A stretch of DNA of 64,000 nt, from assembly GCA_036337295.1 (NCBI GenBank), contig JAYZEN010000009.1, forward strand, positions 186,001-250,000. Reading direction: 5' to 3'. This DNA comes from Ketobacter sp036337295. Lineage in GTDB: Bacteria; Pseudomonadota; Gammaproteobacteria; Pseudomonadales; Ketobacteraceae. Position 1 is the first letter of the stretch; each line of letters begins with the position of its first letter. The position numbers and the translations under genes were made by a program. Below the pieces are notes generated by a model. It saw only the letters and a list, made by a program, of their open reading frames with translations. It did not search any database and was not told the DNA's origin. This document shows, piece by piece, positions 53,282 to 63,158 of this stretch.

Positions 53282-54145
53282 TCAGCTTTTGATCACGCGC
53301 ATCAAGGCTTCCTGGCAGACCGACGCCACCAGCTTGCCGTTCTGGTAAATCTTGCCCTGGTTAAAGCTGCGGGCGTTCATGGCGCAGGGGCTTTCCATGT
53401 CGTACAGCAGCCATTGATCCATGCGGAACGGGTGGTGGAACCATAGCGTGTGGTCCAGGCTGGCCGCGTGCAGCTTGGGGTCCAGGAACGAAATCCCGTG
53501 GGGCATCATGCCGGCCCCCAGTAAACCGAAGTCTGAGGCATAGGCCAGCAGTGCCTGGTGCAGGCTCTGATCGTCATTCAGGGAACCGGGTGCCCGAAAC
53601 CAGGCCTGCTTGCGGGGGGATTTCGGCTCCGGATTCAGAAAATCCAGCGGGTCCACCGGACGGATTTCGATGGGGCGCTTCTGCATCAACACCGGGCGGA
53701 TGCGCTCATCCAACTGGTCTGCGATTTTCAGCCGCAGTTCATGTTCGGTCACCAGGTCATCCGGTGGTGGTACTTTAGGAACGTCGGTTTCCTGGTGTTC
53801 AAAACCCCGTTCCACGATATGGAACGAGGCGGACATATTGAAGATGGCCTCGCCGTGCTGGATGGCCACCACCCGGCGGGTGGTGAAGCTGCCGCCGTCG
53901 CGAATCCGGTCCACTTCAAAAATAATGGGGGTGTTCATATCCCCGGGACGCAGGAAATAGGCATGCAGGGAATGACACTGACGTTGTTCTTCCAGCGTTC
54001 GGTAAGCCGCCACCAGGGATTGGCTGATGACCTGGCCGCCAAACACATTACGACCCACCACATCGCGGCTTACCCCACGAAACAGATTCAGTTCGATGGT
54101 TTCCAGATCCAGCAGGTTGATCAGTTCATCTACCAGGTTAGTCAT
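53282..54145 (-). CDS. tesB: Acyl-CoA thioesterase II
   Basis: The 287-residue double-hotdog protein has NVFGGQVISQSLVAAYRT near the N terminus and HSLHAYFLRPGDMNTPIIFE. The second hotdog carries ASLDHTLWFHHPFRMDQWLL. These match TesB, including the Asp (LDH) and Gln/Thr catalytic region. It hydrolyses medium- and long-chain acyl-CoA. GGAGCGAAG precedes the start. The transporter terminator lies just upstream, so it has its own promoter. Confidence 0.95.
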   Translation of the reverse strand: MTNLVDELINLLDLETIELNLFRGVSRDVVGRNVFGGQVISQSLVAAYRTLEEQRQCHSLHAYFLRPGDMNTPIIFEVDRIRDGGSFTTRRVVAIQHGEAIFNMSASFHIVERGFEHQETDVPKVPPPDDLVTEHELRLKIADQLDERIRPVLMQKRPIEIRPVDPLDFLNPEPKSPRKQAWFRAPGSLNDDQSLHQALLAYASDFGLLGAGMMPHGISFLDPKLHAASLDHTLWFHHPFRMDQWLLYDMESPCAMNARSFNQGKIYQNGKLVASVCQEALMRVIKS

Positions 54146-54187
54146 CTACTTCGCTCCGGAGAGTGGCTCGTCTAATAAACTTGAAAC

Positions 54188-54211
54188 AAAAAAGGCGACC
54201 GGGGTCGCCTT
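54188..54211 (-). terminator. Intrinsic terminator of the TRAP permease gene
   Basis: Read on the minus strand, AAGGCGAC/GTCGCCTT forms a stem followed by a run of six T residues. It lies about 80 bp past the permease stop. Confidence 0.88.
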
Positions 54212-54288
54212 CTCATTATAGGACAGGTCAGCACAGGACATGTCGGTATAGGGGCACGACGCCAGCAGCGTTGGCCCCAACAGGATTA

Positions 54289-56382
54289 TCAGAAATATTG
54301 CTGGACCACCAGGGGGCCGAATGCCACCAGCACCAGGGCAATACCCATAACCGTCAGCGGCAGCACATAGCGTTCATGGCGAATCCAGAAGCTCTTGCCC
54401 CGGGTTTCCTCCCTGGCTTTCTCGATCTCCTCTTCGCCAACCACTTGGCGGGTCAGCAGATGATTTACGGCAACCGGTGGGCTGAGATAACCGAGTTCGA
54501 AGGCCACCAGGGTGATCATCCAGAAGTGCAGGGGATCGATTCCCTGGCTGTAAGCGGCCTGGGCTACCGTGCCGGATACCAACACAATGGCGCCGAAGGG
54601 GTCCATGATCATGCCGATGATCACCAGCACAATGACCAGGGCGATCATCGCGGTCCAGGTGCTGCCGAAGAAGTCGCTCTGGGCGGCTACTTCCTCGAAG
54701 ATGCCGGAATCCTCGATCACGCCGCCCACGGTCAGGCTCAGTGCCATGATGGACAGCAGGGCACCAATGTGGACGGTGGTGTCGGTGGTGGCCCGGCGAA
54801 TGGAGTCTTCCAGATTGGTAGCACGATCTTCGCCTTCGTAGGTTTCGTGGGGCTCACTCTCCGGCTTCTTGATGCTGTATTCATATACCAGCAACAGCAG
54901 AATAATCATGGGCAGCACCACGGGGGCAGTGTGCTCGTCCAGGTGCGCATCCAGCAGGAAGGCATAAGCGGCCGCGGTCACGACGAAGATCAATACATAG
55001 GGAATCAACGGGCGGAAGGCCTGCAGGCTGGGCGCCAAGGCTTCCGAGACCGGAGCGATTTTCATGGGGCCTTGCTTGGCGATCAGTGACACCAGGAAGA
55101 ACAGGAAGGAAGTGAGCATAAAGACTTTCACGCCCCAGCCATACATCATGTCGGTGGTGACCTCCTTGTTCAGCATGGCGATCAACAACACCAGCAGACA
55201 GGGTCGCAGCACAACCCCCAGGCTGCCGCTCATGGCGGTGGCGGCCAGGGCCAGGTTGCGACGGGCACCAACCCGGCGCAGCTCTGCGTACACCACGGCG
55301 CCCATGGCGATGATGATGATGCCGGAGGCTCCGGTGTAAGCCGTGGGCACCGCCATAATGACCACGGCGACGAACGCCAGCAGTTCCGGAGGCAGTTTCC
55401 AGGGTTTGAAGATGCGGAACACATATTCTCCCAGATACGTTTGCTTCAGCAGCATACCCACCCAGATGTAGAGCCCGATGTTCAGGAACAACGAGGCCTG
55501 GTCCATGATCTTGTCGACGAAGAGCACCATGCCCTGGGGGTTGCCCGTTTCAAAGATGAAGAAGCGGGCAGAGCTGATGGCCATGTAGGCGAACAGGGGC
55601 ACCGAAAGTAACGCTTTGCCGATGCCACCGCCAGGCTTGGCGGTTTTGGGTATATTGAACAGCTGCACCAGGGACACCAGACTCAGGGCACCAAAGCCGA
55701 ACAGGTAAAACCAGCGAATATGTTCGTTCTGTATCAGGGTGCCGGATGCCCAGCCGTTGGTCAGGTAACTGTAGGAAGAATAAGTCAGTGAAACATGCGC
55801 GATCAGTTGGGCGGTTATGCCAAAGCGATAGTCCATTACGGTCTGCATGGGGCGCAGGCCAATATGATGGTGAGTCAGGGCGGCGGTCAGTGCACAGACA
55901 AAAAATACTATGGCCAGGAATACCTGGTTGTTGTCACGGCGGAACTGGGAGAGTGCCGACAGGCCCAAATCCAGGGAGACAAAACGTTCGACGTTGGGTG
56001 TTTTTTGCTCGATGGTTTTTTGCGCGGCCGCGTGCTTCATGCGACACAACTCGACTTGTTTGCCGAGGGATTCCAGAATAGCGTCCTCGTTGATTTCCTC
56101 TGCCCCAAACATTCCGCCGAAGGGGTCATTCGCTGCCTCTTTCTGCTTTTGCGCAACGATTTTCTGGACCTCAGATTGAATATCCACATCGGGATCACAG
56201 GAGGGGATGGGAACGTCCAGCCGCAGTATGTGGTAATCGGGCCAGATATGATTGCCCAGTTTATTCAACTGTGCATTCAGGTTTTCTCCGATGCTGAGCA
56301 CAAGCACGCCGAGAAGAATGATGAAAACCGGTAATGAGGACAACCACTCGCGCAGATTTCGTCCCAAAAAGTTTATGTTCAT
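54289..56382 (-). CDS. TRAP transporter large permease (DctM-like), N-terminally extended
   Basis: ATG 56382 is chosen because GGTGGGAA lies just before it (697 residues). After a first helix (VFIILLGVLVLSIGENL) comes an unusual charged loop (about 30-150), then four helices that could be a fused DctQ-like part. A DctM-type body follows, with TAYTGASGIIIIAMGAVV, GMIMDPFGAIVLVSGTV and the terminal FELGYLSPPVAVNHLL, which is diagnostic of TRAP large permeases. Standard DctM is about 430 residues. It presumably works with the binding protein at 56726 and takes up an organic acid or similar solute. Confidence 0.88.
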   Translation of the reverse strand: MNINFLGRNLREWLSSLPVFIILLGVLVLSIGENLNAQLNKLGNHIWPDYHILRLDVPIPSCDPDVDIQSEVQKIVAQKQKEAANDPFGGMFGAEEINEDAILESLGKQVELCRMKHAAAQKTIEQKTPNVERFVSLDLGLSALSQFRRDNNQVFLAIVFFVCALTAALTHHHIGLRPMQTVMDYRFGITAQLIAHVSLTYSSYSYLTNGWASGTLIQNEHIRWFYLFGFGALSLVSLVQLFNIPKTAKPGGGIGKALLSVPLFAYMAISSARFFIFETGNPQGMVLFVDKIMDQASLFLNIGLYIWVGMLLKQTYLGEYVFRIFKPWKLPPELLAFVAVVIMAVPTAYTGASGIIIIAMGAVVYAELRRVGARRNLALAATAMSGSLGVVLRPCLLVLLIAMLNKEVTTDMMYGWGVKVFMLTSFLFFLVSLIAKQGPMKIAPVSEALAPSLQAFRPLIPYVLIFVVTAAAYAFLLDAHLDEHTAPVVLPMIILLLLVYEYSIKKPESEPHETYEGEDRATNLEDSIRRATTDTTVHIGALLSIMALSLTVGGVIEDSGIFEEVAAQSDFFGSTWTAMIALVIVLVIIGMIMDPFGAIVLVSGTVAQAAYSQGIDPLHFWMITLVAFELGYLSPPVAVNHLLTRQVVGEEEIEKAREETRGKSFWIRHERYVLPLTVMGIALVLVAFGPLVVQQYF

Positions 56383-56725
56383 TTCCCACCACATCTAATT
56401 TTTGTGATTAAACACTTGTTGTGATGATGCTCTGCTGGTTAGTCGGACTGTGTCCCTGAAAAGTATGGGGCTAATACAGGGTAAAACCGTCCAATCCCTC
56501 GAATGTCAGAAAGTCAAATCACAGCAGTACAAGCACTACAAATAACGTCGAAAAAATAAAGGAGCAAATTATAAGAGTGTCAGCCATTGTGTGCCATAGA
56601 TCACACAATGATTTCCGTAACTTTTACACTAACTTGTTTTGTAATGTAAGCCTGTATGGCGACAGGCTAAAAAAAAGCAGGCTGACTGGTTAGCCAAGCC
56701 TGCTCTTTTTGTATACCGCGGCTGA
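56383..56725. other. 343-bp intergenic region between permease and binding protein
   Basis: Apart from the terminator at its right end, the region is AT-rich and without a gene. It should contain the separate promoter of the permease gene, since the terminator would stop most transcripts coming from the binding-protein gene. Confidence 0.6.
56669..56710 (-). terminator. Bidirectional-looking intrinsic terminator after the solute-binding protein
   Basis: AGCAGGCT (56676-56683) pairs with AGCCTGCT (56697-56704). On the minus strand eight T residues follow; on the plus strand CTTTTTG follows. Confidence 0.9.
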
Positions 56726-57745
56726 TTATTCGCGGTCTTTGGCGGTACATTCAGCCAACGCGGGATCTTTCTGGCAGCGCACTTTGCTCAGGAACGACAG
56801 CATCTTGCCGTCATAAAGCCCTTTGTCGCGCAAGGTCAGGCGGGACTGACGGAACATTTCCATGTAGCCTTCCTTGTCCTTGTCCGGCAAGTCCAGCCAG
56901 TAGCTGGGCTTGATGCTTTTCTCGGCCGCATTAACCACTTCCATCGCCTTGCTGTACTGGCTCCAGGCATAAGCCCTGGAGTTCTGGCCAAAACCTTCCG
57001 GAAAACGGTTGTGTCGGGCAACGATTTGCGCCGTGAGTTGGATGATGGCGAAGTTCACCACTGCGCCGTTGTCCCCCAGGCCTTTGTACAATTCCAGTGC
57101 GTCGTACGCCACCGCCGGAGCGGCAATAATGTCAACGCTGCCGTTGTTGAACATGGAGCCAAAGTTGGTCAATGACACAGACACTGGAGACGCCCCGACC
57201 GATTCGATCATGATGGCTTGGGCTTTGTCGAAGTCCATGGCGGCCATCTTCTTGCCAGCCAGTTCGGCGACAGTGTCGATGGTGCGGTCGTTGGAGAACA
57301 GATAACCTGATCCACCCGGCAGAATACCGGCGATCTCATATTCGCCGGATACCATTAACTTGGCGAGCTTGGGGTCGGCCAGATATTGCAGCACGACCTT
57401 CATGTGGTCACCGTCCGGGATTGAGCCGATAGAGTCGAGTGTACCAGTGAAACTGTTGAATTCCCGGGCGCGCAAACCGGTGATGCCGGCGGCGTCACAG
57501 GCACCGGACTTCAGGTCTTCCGCGGCGATTTTTTCATCGGTGTAGACTTTGAGTTCAAGGTCCACGCCCCATTTGATCGCGTTCAGACGGTAGTCTTCCA
57601 TCTGACTGGCCACGGGGCCGGATTTACCAACGATGTCCCACACGCACAGGGTGCGCTTGGGCAGGTCTGAGGAGAATGCTGTGCTGCTCAGCGCCATGGC
57701 GCCGGCGGCGATTGGGGTTAATAATGATTTAAGAAGTTTGTTCAT
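56726..57745 (-). CDS. Periplasmic solute-binding protein of a TRAP-type system (DUF6091-like)
   Basis: The 339-residue protein has a signal peptide (MNKLLKSLLTPIAAGAMALS...) and starts the mature part with RTLCVWDIVGKSGPVASQME. Then come GVDLELKVYTDEKIAAEDL, GACDAAGITGLRAREFN and NGSVDIIAAPAVAYDALELY, which I associate with the putative solute-binding protein family DUF6091. Cys residues in CVWD, GACDAA and the C-terminal RCQKDPALAEC could form disulfides. The ligand is unknown. The lipoprotein gene lies 78 bp upstream on the same strand. Confidence 0.85.
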   Translation of the reverse strand: MNKLLKSLLTPIAAGAMALSSTAFSSDLPKRTLCVWDIVGKSGPVASQMEDYRLNAIKWGVDLELKVYTDEKIAAEDLKSGACDAAGITGLRAREFNSFTGTLDSIGSIPDGDHMKVVLQYLADPKLAKLMVSGEYEIAGILPGGSGYLFSNDRTIDTVAELAGKKMAAMDFDKAQAIMIESVGASPVSVSLTNFGSMFNNGSVDIIAAPAVAYDALELYKGLGDNGAVVNFAIIQLTAQIVARHNRFPEGFGQNSRAYAWSQYSKAMEVVNAAEKSIKPSYWLDLPDKDKEGYMEMFRQSRLTLRDKGLYDGKMLSFLSKVRCQKDPALAECTAKDRE

Positions 57746-57823
57746 AGCCTCATCCGGAAGTCATGGTTGTAATAGTTGTTGTGGCCCGGAGCAATATCGG
57801 CCCCGGGCTGATGTGTTGCTGGA

Positions 57824-58876
57824 TTAAAGCAGTTCGTCCAGCAGGTTCTGGTCCAGTTTTATTTCGTCCTTTTTGTCGTCCCAGAAAGTACCGTACTCAC
57901 CAATGGGAGTGCGGTGACCGGTGTTTTCTGTCCACAATCGGTCAGAAACCTCCATGAGCAGATCACCGGCCATGACATCCAGCATGCGATATTCGCGGTT
58001 GGATGCCGTGGATTGAACTGATTTGGCGTGCTCGCGCAGGATTTCGCGAACCCGGACCATGTTGCTGTCGTTATAGGACACCAATGCGTCCAGGGCGGAG
58101 GGCAGGCGTACGCCTTCTTCCATACCCATGCGGCGGGCTTTGGTCAGCTCATCCCAGGGATCAACGCCGGCCGGGGTTACGCCCGGTACGATGGTCCACA
58201 GTGCTGAGCGGATCGCTTTCGGCAGGCCCCACCACTTGCGGTTATGCTTGTCGTCATCCAGACAAGCCATGCCGCGCTCCGCCTTGGGGGCCACGTTGAA
58301 CGGAACGCCCACGGCCATGTTCGCCTGCACGTCAGACAACGCTGCCTGCAGACCGGCCACGGAACCGATCATCCAAATCAGTTGTTCGAAATCGTTGTCG
58401 AACAACGGGCAGTGATCCCCGGGTTCACCAAGCGCACGGGTCAGCGCTTTATAACTGGCGTAGTAGCGGGCAGCGGCAAGGGCATACCAGCGCTTGGCAC
58501 GGATGCGGGCATCCTGTGCCTGGGTGATGCGCTTCTCGCCGGAGAAGCGGGTGTATTCCAGCTCCAGCTCAACCGCACGTTGTGATGCGCAGGCGCCCCC
58601 CACCAGGCCCAACAACACTTCCAGTTGATCCGGAGGTGTGGACACGGTTGAGAATGACATCAGCATGGGGGTGAGCGCCTCGCCGGAGGCACAGGCAATC
58701 TTGGAGTCGTCAGTGGTCAGCAGGTAGGGAACCATTACATCCTCACCGATGTTGGTCATGGTGTCCCCAGTTACTTTATACACGACAGATGAACAGCCGC
58801 TTAACAGAATGATCCCAAATGTAGTCACCGCAGTGGCAAGCTTGCTCGCCAAGCGGCTTTTGATACTAAAAAGCAT
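57824..58876 (-). CDS. Lipoprotein, possible TRAP-associated T-component-like protein
   Basis: The 350-residue protein has a lipobox LLSGC (Cys about residue 28). The mature part is largely helical, with many Ala and aromatic residues (RAKRWYALAAARYYASYKAL, AGLQAALSDVQANMAVG), consistent with a helical-repeat fold such as that of TatT proteins (Tp0956-like) found with some TRAP transporters. The identification rests on fold impression and on its position upstream of the binding-protein gene, not on clear motifs. Confidence 0.6.
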   Translation of the reverse strand: MLFSIKSRLASKLATAVTTFGIILLSGCSSVVYKVTGDTMTNIGEDVMVPYLLTTDDSKIACASGEALTPMLMSFSTVSTPPDQLEVLLGLVGGACASQRAVELELEYTRFSGEKRITQAQDARIRAKRWYALAAARYYASYKALTRALGEPGDHCPLFDNDFEQLIWMIGSVAGLQAALSDVQANMAVGVPFNVAPKAERGMACLDDDKHNRKWWGLPKAIRSALWTIVPGVTPAGVDPWDELTKARRMGMEEGVRLPSALDALVSYNDSNMVRVREILREHAKSVQSTASNREYRMLDVMAGDLLMEVSDRLWTENTGHRTPIGEYGTFWDDKKDEIKLDQNLLDELL

Positions 58877-59102
58877 GTGGTGGCTCCCTACACTTTATTA
58901 TTTTGGTTATTACGTTTTTGTTGGATTTTTGAATCTTTAATAAGAGTCTGAAACGCCCATACGGTACATCGCGGTTACCGTATAGGCAAGTTCCATGCAA
59001 TAAATAAACTTTTAAATTAACAGAAAAAAACAATAAATTTGTTGCGATGTTAATCTTTGGGAATTAGACAAAATCAAAAAAACGTCTCAGCGTAAAATCC
59101 CG

Positions 59103-59321
59103 TCACTCGAAGCTGTCTTTCAGGGCTTTGCCGGCGTCTTCAATGGCCTCGCCGCTCTGCCTCAGTAACTGGTTTCCGGTGTCTTTCACTTTTGTGCTCA
59201 CCCGCGGGTCAGTGAAGGGGTTGCTGAGGATCGGCTGGTCGCGACCGATGTTCACGCCTGCGGCGGTGCCCAATATTCCTCCAATGAAAAGCCCTAGAAT
59301 CAGATACTTAATTGACCTCAT
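59103..59321 (-). CDS. Small membrane protein (YtxH-like size)
   Basis: The start at 59321 gives 72 residues, with AAGGTGG upstream. The N terminus is a single helix (YLILGLFIGGILGTAAGVNI), followed by a short polar region and an amphipathic helical tail (GEAIEDAGKALKDSFE). No family is firmly recognised. It is divergent from dinG. Confidence 0.65.
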   Translation of the reverse strand: MRSIKYLILGLFIGGILGTAAGVNIGRDQPILSNPFTDPRVSTKVKDTGNQLLRQSGEAIEDAGKALKDSFE

Positions 59322-59421
59322 GCGTGCCACCTTCTGGTATTTGTGGTTGGTTTTTGTGATCGGTAATCGGGATCGGCTAGTGTAGAATAGGCGGCTTTTC
59401 CAATCCATTGATACCGCCGGC

Positions 59422-61557
59422 ATGTTATCAGACGAACTCAAACAGCAGATTCAGCAGGCTTACAGCACCTTCCTGGAGAAAAAAGGCCTCAAACCACGTT
59501 ACGGGCAGCGCCTGATGATTGCCGAGATTGCCAAGGGGCTGGCGGCGGTGCCCCAGGACGCAGACGGCAAGCGCAGCGGCGAGGGGCATGTGGTGGTGGT
59601 GGAGGCCGGCACCGGAACCGGCAAGACCCTGGCTTACCTGTTGGGAGTGATGCCGGTAGCCAAGGCCATGGGCAAGAAGGTGGTGCTGGCGACGGCGACG
59701 GTAGCGCTGCAGGATCAGGTGGTGAACAAGGATATTCCCGAGATTCTGCGTAACAGTGGCTGCAGTTTCAGTTATGCCCTGGCCAAGGGCCGCGGTCGCT
59801 ACCTGTGCCTGAGCAAACTGGATCGACTGATGACACCGGGTCAGGATGTGGGCAGTACCTTGGCCCTGTGGGAAGACTTCCAGCAATATGCGGTGGACAA
59901 GCATGAAGCGGAATTGTACCGGGCCATGGATCAGGCGGTGGAATCCCGTGCCTGGGATGGCGACCGGGACAGTTGGGCTGACTCCGTGGACGATCTCACC
60001 TGGCGTCGGGTGACCAATGATCATCGGGGCTGTACCGGTCGCAGCTGTGGCTTCTACGACGATTGCCCGTTTTATATGGCGCGCAACGATATTTACCGGG
60101 CCGACCTGATCGTGGCCAATCATGATCTGGTGCTGGCGGACCTGGCGATGGGCGGTGGCATGGTGCTGCCGGCTCCGGAAGACACCATCTATATCTTTGA
60201 CGAAGGTCACCACCTGCCCGACAAGGCACTCAATCATTTTGCCTGCTCCTCGCAGGTACGCAGTACGCTGTCCTGGTTACAGGATCTGGTGAAAATGCTG
60301 GATTCCCTGGTGGACAGTTCCGATGCCCAGGGCATGGCGGCGGGTGTGGCCGGCGTGGTGCGGGATGTGAACGCTTCCCTCAGTGAAAACCTGAATTTGC
60401 TGCTGGCCACCCTGACGCCATTGGCGGAACAAACCGACCAGGTGGAATCGGAGCAGGGGCGACTGGTGTATCGTTTTGCCAACGGTGCGGTGCCGGATGC
60501 CCTGCGTGAACAGGCGTCACTGCTGCTGACCCCTTCCCGGGAACTGGTGAAGCAACTGCAGTTGGTGGTGGACTGGCTACAGGAGGGTATGGAGGGCAAG
60601 CGCTCGGACATCAGCAAGCCGGACGCCGAGGCCTGGATGCCACTGATGTCCACCCAGTTGGCCCGGGCGGAAGCCTTGATGACGGTGTGGATGCGCTACG
60701 AATTGTCGGACGAGGAGAATCGAGCGCCGGTGGCCCGTTGGCTGAACTTCTCGCAAAGCGCCCAGGGGTTGGATGTGGAGCTGTCGGCCTGCCCGGTTCT
60801 GGCCAGTGATGTGTTGGCTCGCTACCTGTGGTCGCGGGTGTTTGCTGCGGTGGTCACCAGCGCCACCTTAACCGCGCTGGGAAACTTTGAGCGTTTTCGT
60901 TTTCGTTCCGGGGTGCCTGCCAGCAGTCACTACAGTGTGGTGCCCAGCCCCTTTGACTATCAGAACTGCGGTCGGATTCGGGTGCCGGATCTGGCCTGCG
61001 ACCCCACCCAGGGAGCCAAACACACCGAGCAGCTGGTGGCGTATATAGAGCGCATCTGGCAAAAACAGCTGGGAACTCTGGTGCTGTTCAGTTCACGGCG
61101 GCAGATGGATGAGGTGTTCGAGCTATTGCCCGACCCCGTGCAGGCGGCCGTGTTGGCTCAGGGGCACCAGGGCAAGGCGGAGATGGTGCGGCGGCATCGG
61201 GAGGCGGTGGATGCTGGTCAACACAGTGTGCTGTTCGGCCTGGCCAGTTTTGCCGAAGGGGTGGACCTGCCTGGTGAATACTGTAGTTGCGTGGTGATTG
61301 CACGCTTGCCGTTTTCGGTGCCGGAGGACCCGGTGGACGCCACCCTGGCAGAGTGGATTCAGAAACGGGGCGGGAACCCGTTTATGCAGATTTCGGTGCC
61401 GGACGCGGCCATTCGCCTGAAGCAGGCAGTGGGTCGATTGCTGCGTACGGAAACTGATCGCGGTGAAATTGTGATTTTCGATCGCCGCATCATCGATAAG
61501 CGTTATGGCAAGCTCCTGTTACAGAGCCTGCCGCCGTTCCCGCTGACTCGGGAATGA
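59422..61557 (+). CDS. dinG: ATP-dependent DNA helicase DinG
   Basis: The 711-residue XPD-like helicase has Walker A EAGTGTGKT, the iron-sulfur cluster region with Cys in GRYLCLSK and the CTGRSCGFYDDCPF cluster, and a DEGH box (IFDEGHHLP). Motif III-type VVTSATLTALG, the helicase-C block LFGLASFAEGVDLPGE and the terminal QAVGRLLRTETDRGE are also present. It unwinds DNA with 5'-3' polarity and resolves R-loops. No LexA box was seen upstream. Confidence 0.97.
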   Translation: MLSDELKQQIQQAYSTFLEKKGLKPRYGQRLMIAEIAKGLAAVPQDADGKRSGEGHVVVVEAGTGTGKTLAYLLGVMPVAKAMGKKVVLATATVALQDQVVNKDIPEILRNSGCSFSYALAKGRGRYLCLSKLDRLMTPGQDVGSTLALWEDFQQYAVDKHEAELYRAMDQAVESRAWDGDRDSWADSVDDLTWRRVTNDHRGCTGRSCGFYDDCPFYMARNDIYRADLIVANHDLVLADLAMGGGMVLPAPEDTIYIFDEGHHLPDKALNHFACSSQVRSTLSWLQDLVKMLDSLVDSSDAQGMAAGVAGVVRDVNASLSENLNLLLATLTPLAEQTDQVESEQGRLVYRFANGAVPDALREQASLLLTPSRELVKQLQLVVDWLQEGMEGKRSDISKPDAEAWMPLMSTQLARAEALMTVWMRYELSDEENRAPVARWLNFSQSAQGLDVELSACPVLASDVLARYLWSRVFAAVVTSATLTALGNFERFRFRSGVPASSHYSVVPSPFDYQNCGRIRVPDLACDPTQGAKHTEQLVAYIERIWQKQLGTLVLFSSRRQMDEVFELLPDPVQAAVLAQGHQGKAEMVRRHREAVDAGQHSVLFGLASFAEGVDLPGEYCSCVVIARLPFSVPEDPVDATLAEWIQKRGGNPFMQISVPDAAIRLKQAVGRLLRTETDRGEIVIFDRRIIDKRYGKLLLQSLPPFPLTRE

Positions 61558-62256
61558 TCAGTTTAGCGGAGACCGTATGTAAAACTGGGCGGTAAAGTCC
61601 ACATAGTTGCCCAAATGCTGTGGTTCCAAATGTTTTACCACTTTATGAATAACGGCACTGGCAGCTTGTTTTACGCCTTCCACTCCGACTTTCAGTAGCT
61701 TTCGGGTGATCGTGCCCATGTTCACTGGATCCGAGGGGCGCAGAAAGAAACCCTCGATGATCACATCAAAGAGTTTTTCGTAACGGGCCATCACCAGTTC
61801 AACATCATTGGGGGAGAAGTGCGGTTGATCCCCTTTCTCGCTGAGGATGGCATCCAGGTCCCCGGCCAGGCTGGCGTCAATGGGTTGGACCAGGTACCAG
61901 ACTCCCCCCTGATCTTCCTGGGTGTTCTTGATCATGCTCTGCCACAATGCGGCCACCTGTTGCATCTCCGCCGGCTTGGCTTTCTTGTAGATTTTTGCCG
62001 ACAGCATGGCGGAGGCTTTGTTGCTGGTGGTGGCACAGACACTGAACACCTTTTGCCCCACGGTGTTGACCTGGGCAATGGATACGGTCTGAATCAGCAG
62101 ATAGTCGATGACTTCTTCGGTCAATTGAATAATCACGTTGTAAAAGTGTTCGCCGGATTTTGGGTGGTTGGCAGCGGCTGCCTCCAGGAAAGTATTGGAG
62201 AGGGCCTGGAGTTTTGGGCTAAGGGGGAAGCCCACATGGGGCAAACTGGAGCGCAT
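61558..62256 (-). CDS. Unrecognised soluble protein
   Basis: The ATG at 62256 is preferred behind AAGAAGG; a GTG two codons earlier is possible. The 232-residue protein is soluble and helical with no signal peptide or membrane segment. Visible features include FYNVIIQLTEEVIDYLLIQT, KASAMLSAKIYKKAK and a C-terminal VDFTAQFYIRSPLN. Its stop abuts the dinG stop (convergent). I do not recognise a family. Confidence 0.75.
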   Translation of the reverse strand: MRSSLPHVGFPLSPKLQALSNTFLEAAAANHPKSGEHFYNVIIQLTEEVIDYLLIQTVSIAQVNTVGQKVFSVCATTSNKASAMLSAKIYKKAKPAEMQQVAALWQSMIKNTQEDQGGVWYLVQPIDASLAGDLDAILSEKGDQPHFSPNDVELVMARYEKLFDVIIEGFFLRPSDPVNMGTITRKLLKVGVEGVKQAASAVIHKVVKHLEPQHLGNYVDFTAQFYIRSPLN

Positions 62257-62653
62257 GGTCACCTTCTTATGGGTTGTTACTGGGTGTCTTGGTTCCAGAG
62301 CCTATCCATGATTGGCTTATAGCACAAGATTTCCATTGTTCAAGTTTTTTGGTTTTCCACAATTACTGTGGATAACTTTGTGAATAAACGCTTTAAAAGT
62401 TTGCAGAGCGGGCATGAAACCGCGGTTGGCTACAGTTTGGGTGATAATTGTTCAGAAAGTTATTAAGTTCATATAAAACAAACACTTAATAAAAGTTAAT
62501 TGTTTTGAAAATAATTTCGCCGGGTTTTTGACTGTGCGGGCAGTGAACCCTGCAGGGCCTGGAGCCGGTTGTTAATAAGCACACACGAAACCCGCAGGGC
62601 GGGTTTCATCGGGCGTAGCGTTGCTTAATAGAATATGTACAAAAAATAGTCGA
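62257..62653. other. 397-bp intergenic region with hairpin and DnaA-box-like site
   Basis: It holds a single perfect TGTGGATAA (62367-62375), very AT-rich sequence around 62450-62520, and the hairpin GAAACCCGC/GCGGGTTTC (62587-62607), which lies downstream of the PilZ gene and may end its transcript. No gene is supported. Confidence 0.55.
62587..62607 (-). terminator. Hairpin downstream of the PilZ gene
   Basis: A perfect 9-bp stem with a 3-nt loop, about 47 bp past the PilZ stop. The T-run is poor, so termination is plausible but not certain. Confidence 0.5.
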
Positions 62654-62977
62654 TTATTGGTAGGCTTCTACCATATCATGGACCCGGCTGGAGGGATTGA
62701 TCAGGCGAAACCCGGCGTCGTACAGCTCATTGGAGTCATCCCCCTGACACCAGCGGCATTCCACTTGGACGTCTACGGTGGAAGTGTCATCCAGGCTGGA
62801 TGCGTCTTCGATTTCCAGTACATACTGACTATTTTGATGCATGGGTTTGTCGCTGGTGATCAATAGCCCGTTGGGGGAAATATCAACCACGTGTCCGAAC
62901 AGGGAATTGGTCCCGGGTTCAAATACGCGCAGGTAGTAGATCAGGTGGGTTCGGGCTTCTTTGCGTTGGTCGTCCAT
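62654..62977 (-). CDS. PilZ domain protein (c-di-GMP binding)
   Basis: The start at 62977 follows AGGAG; the 107-residue protein is a stand-alone PilZ domain. It has the RxxxR-type basic start (RKEART) and the DISPNGLLI motif (D/N-x-S-x-x-G), the two c-di-GMP-binding signatures, followed by VECRWC and AGFRLI. It is divergent from the 7TMR sensor gene, and together they suggest a small signalling locus. Confidence 0.92.
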   Translation of the reverse strand: MDDQRKEARTHLIYYLRVFEPGTNSLFGHVVDISPNGLLITSDKPMHQNSQYVLEIEDASSLDDTSTVDVQVECRWCQGDDSNELYDAGFRLINPSSRVHDMVEAYQ

Positions 62978-63158
62978 GGTGCGCTCTCCTAACTGGCTAA
63001 TGACCGTCATCACGGTTGATCTGAGGCTGGTTTAAAAATAGCCTGATGTTGATGTCGGGTCAAATGGGTTCGCGCTTGTCACGAGAGGTTGGAGTGTATA
63101 CATTTCATGGTTTCCCTGTAACGGCCATCCGCTTATCGCTTTTGGGGAGTAATCCGGT

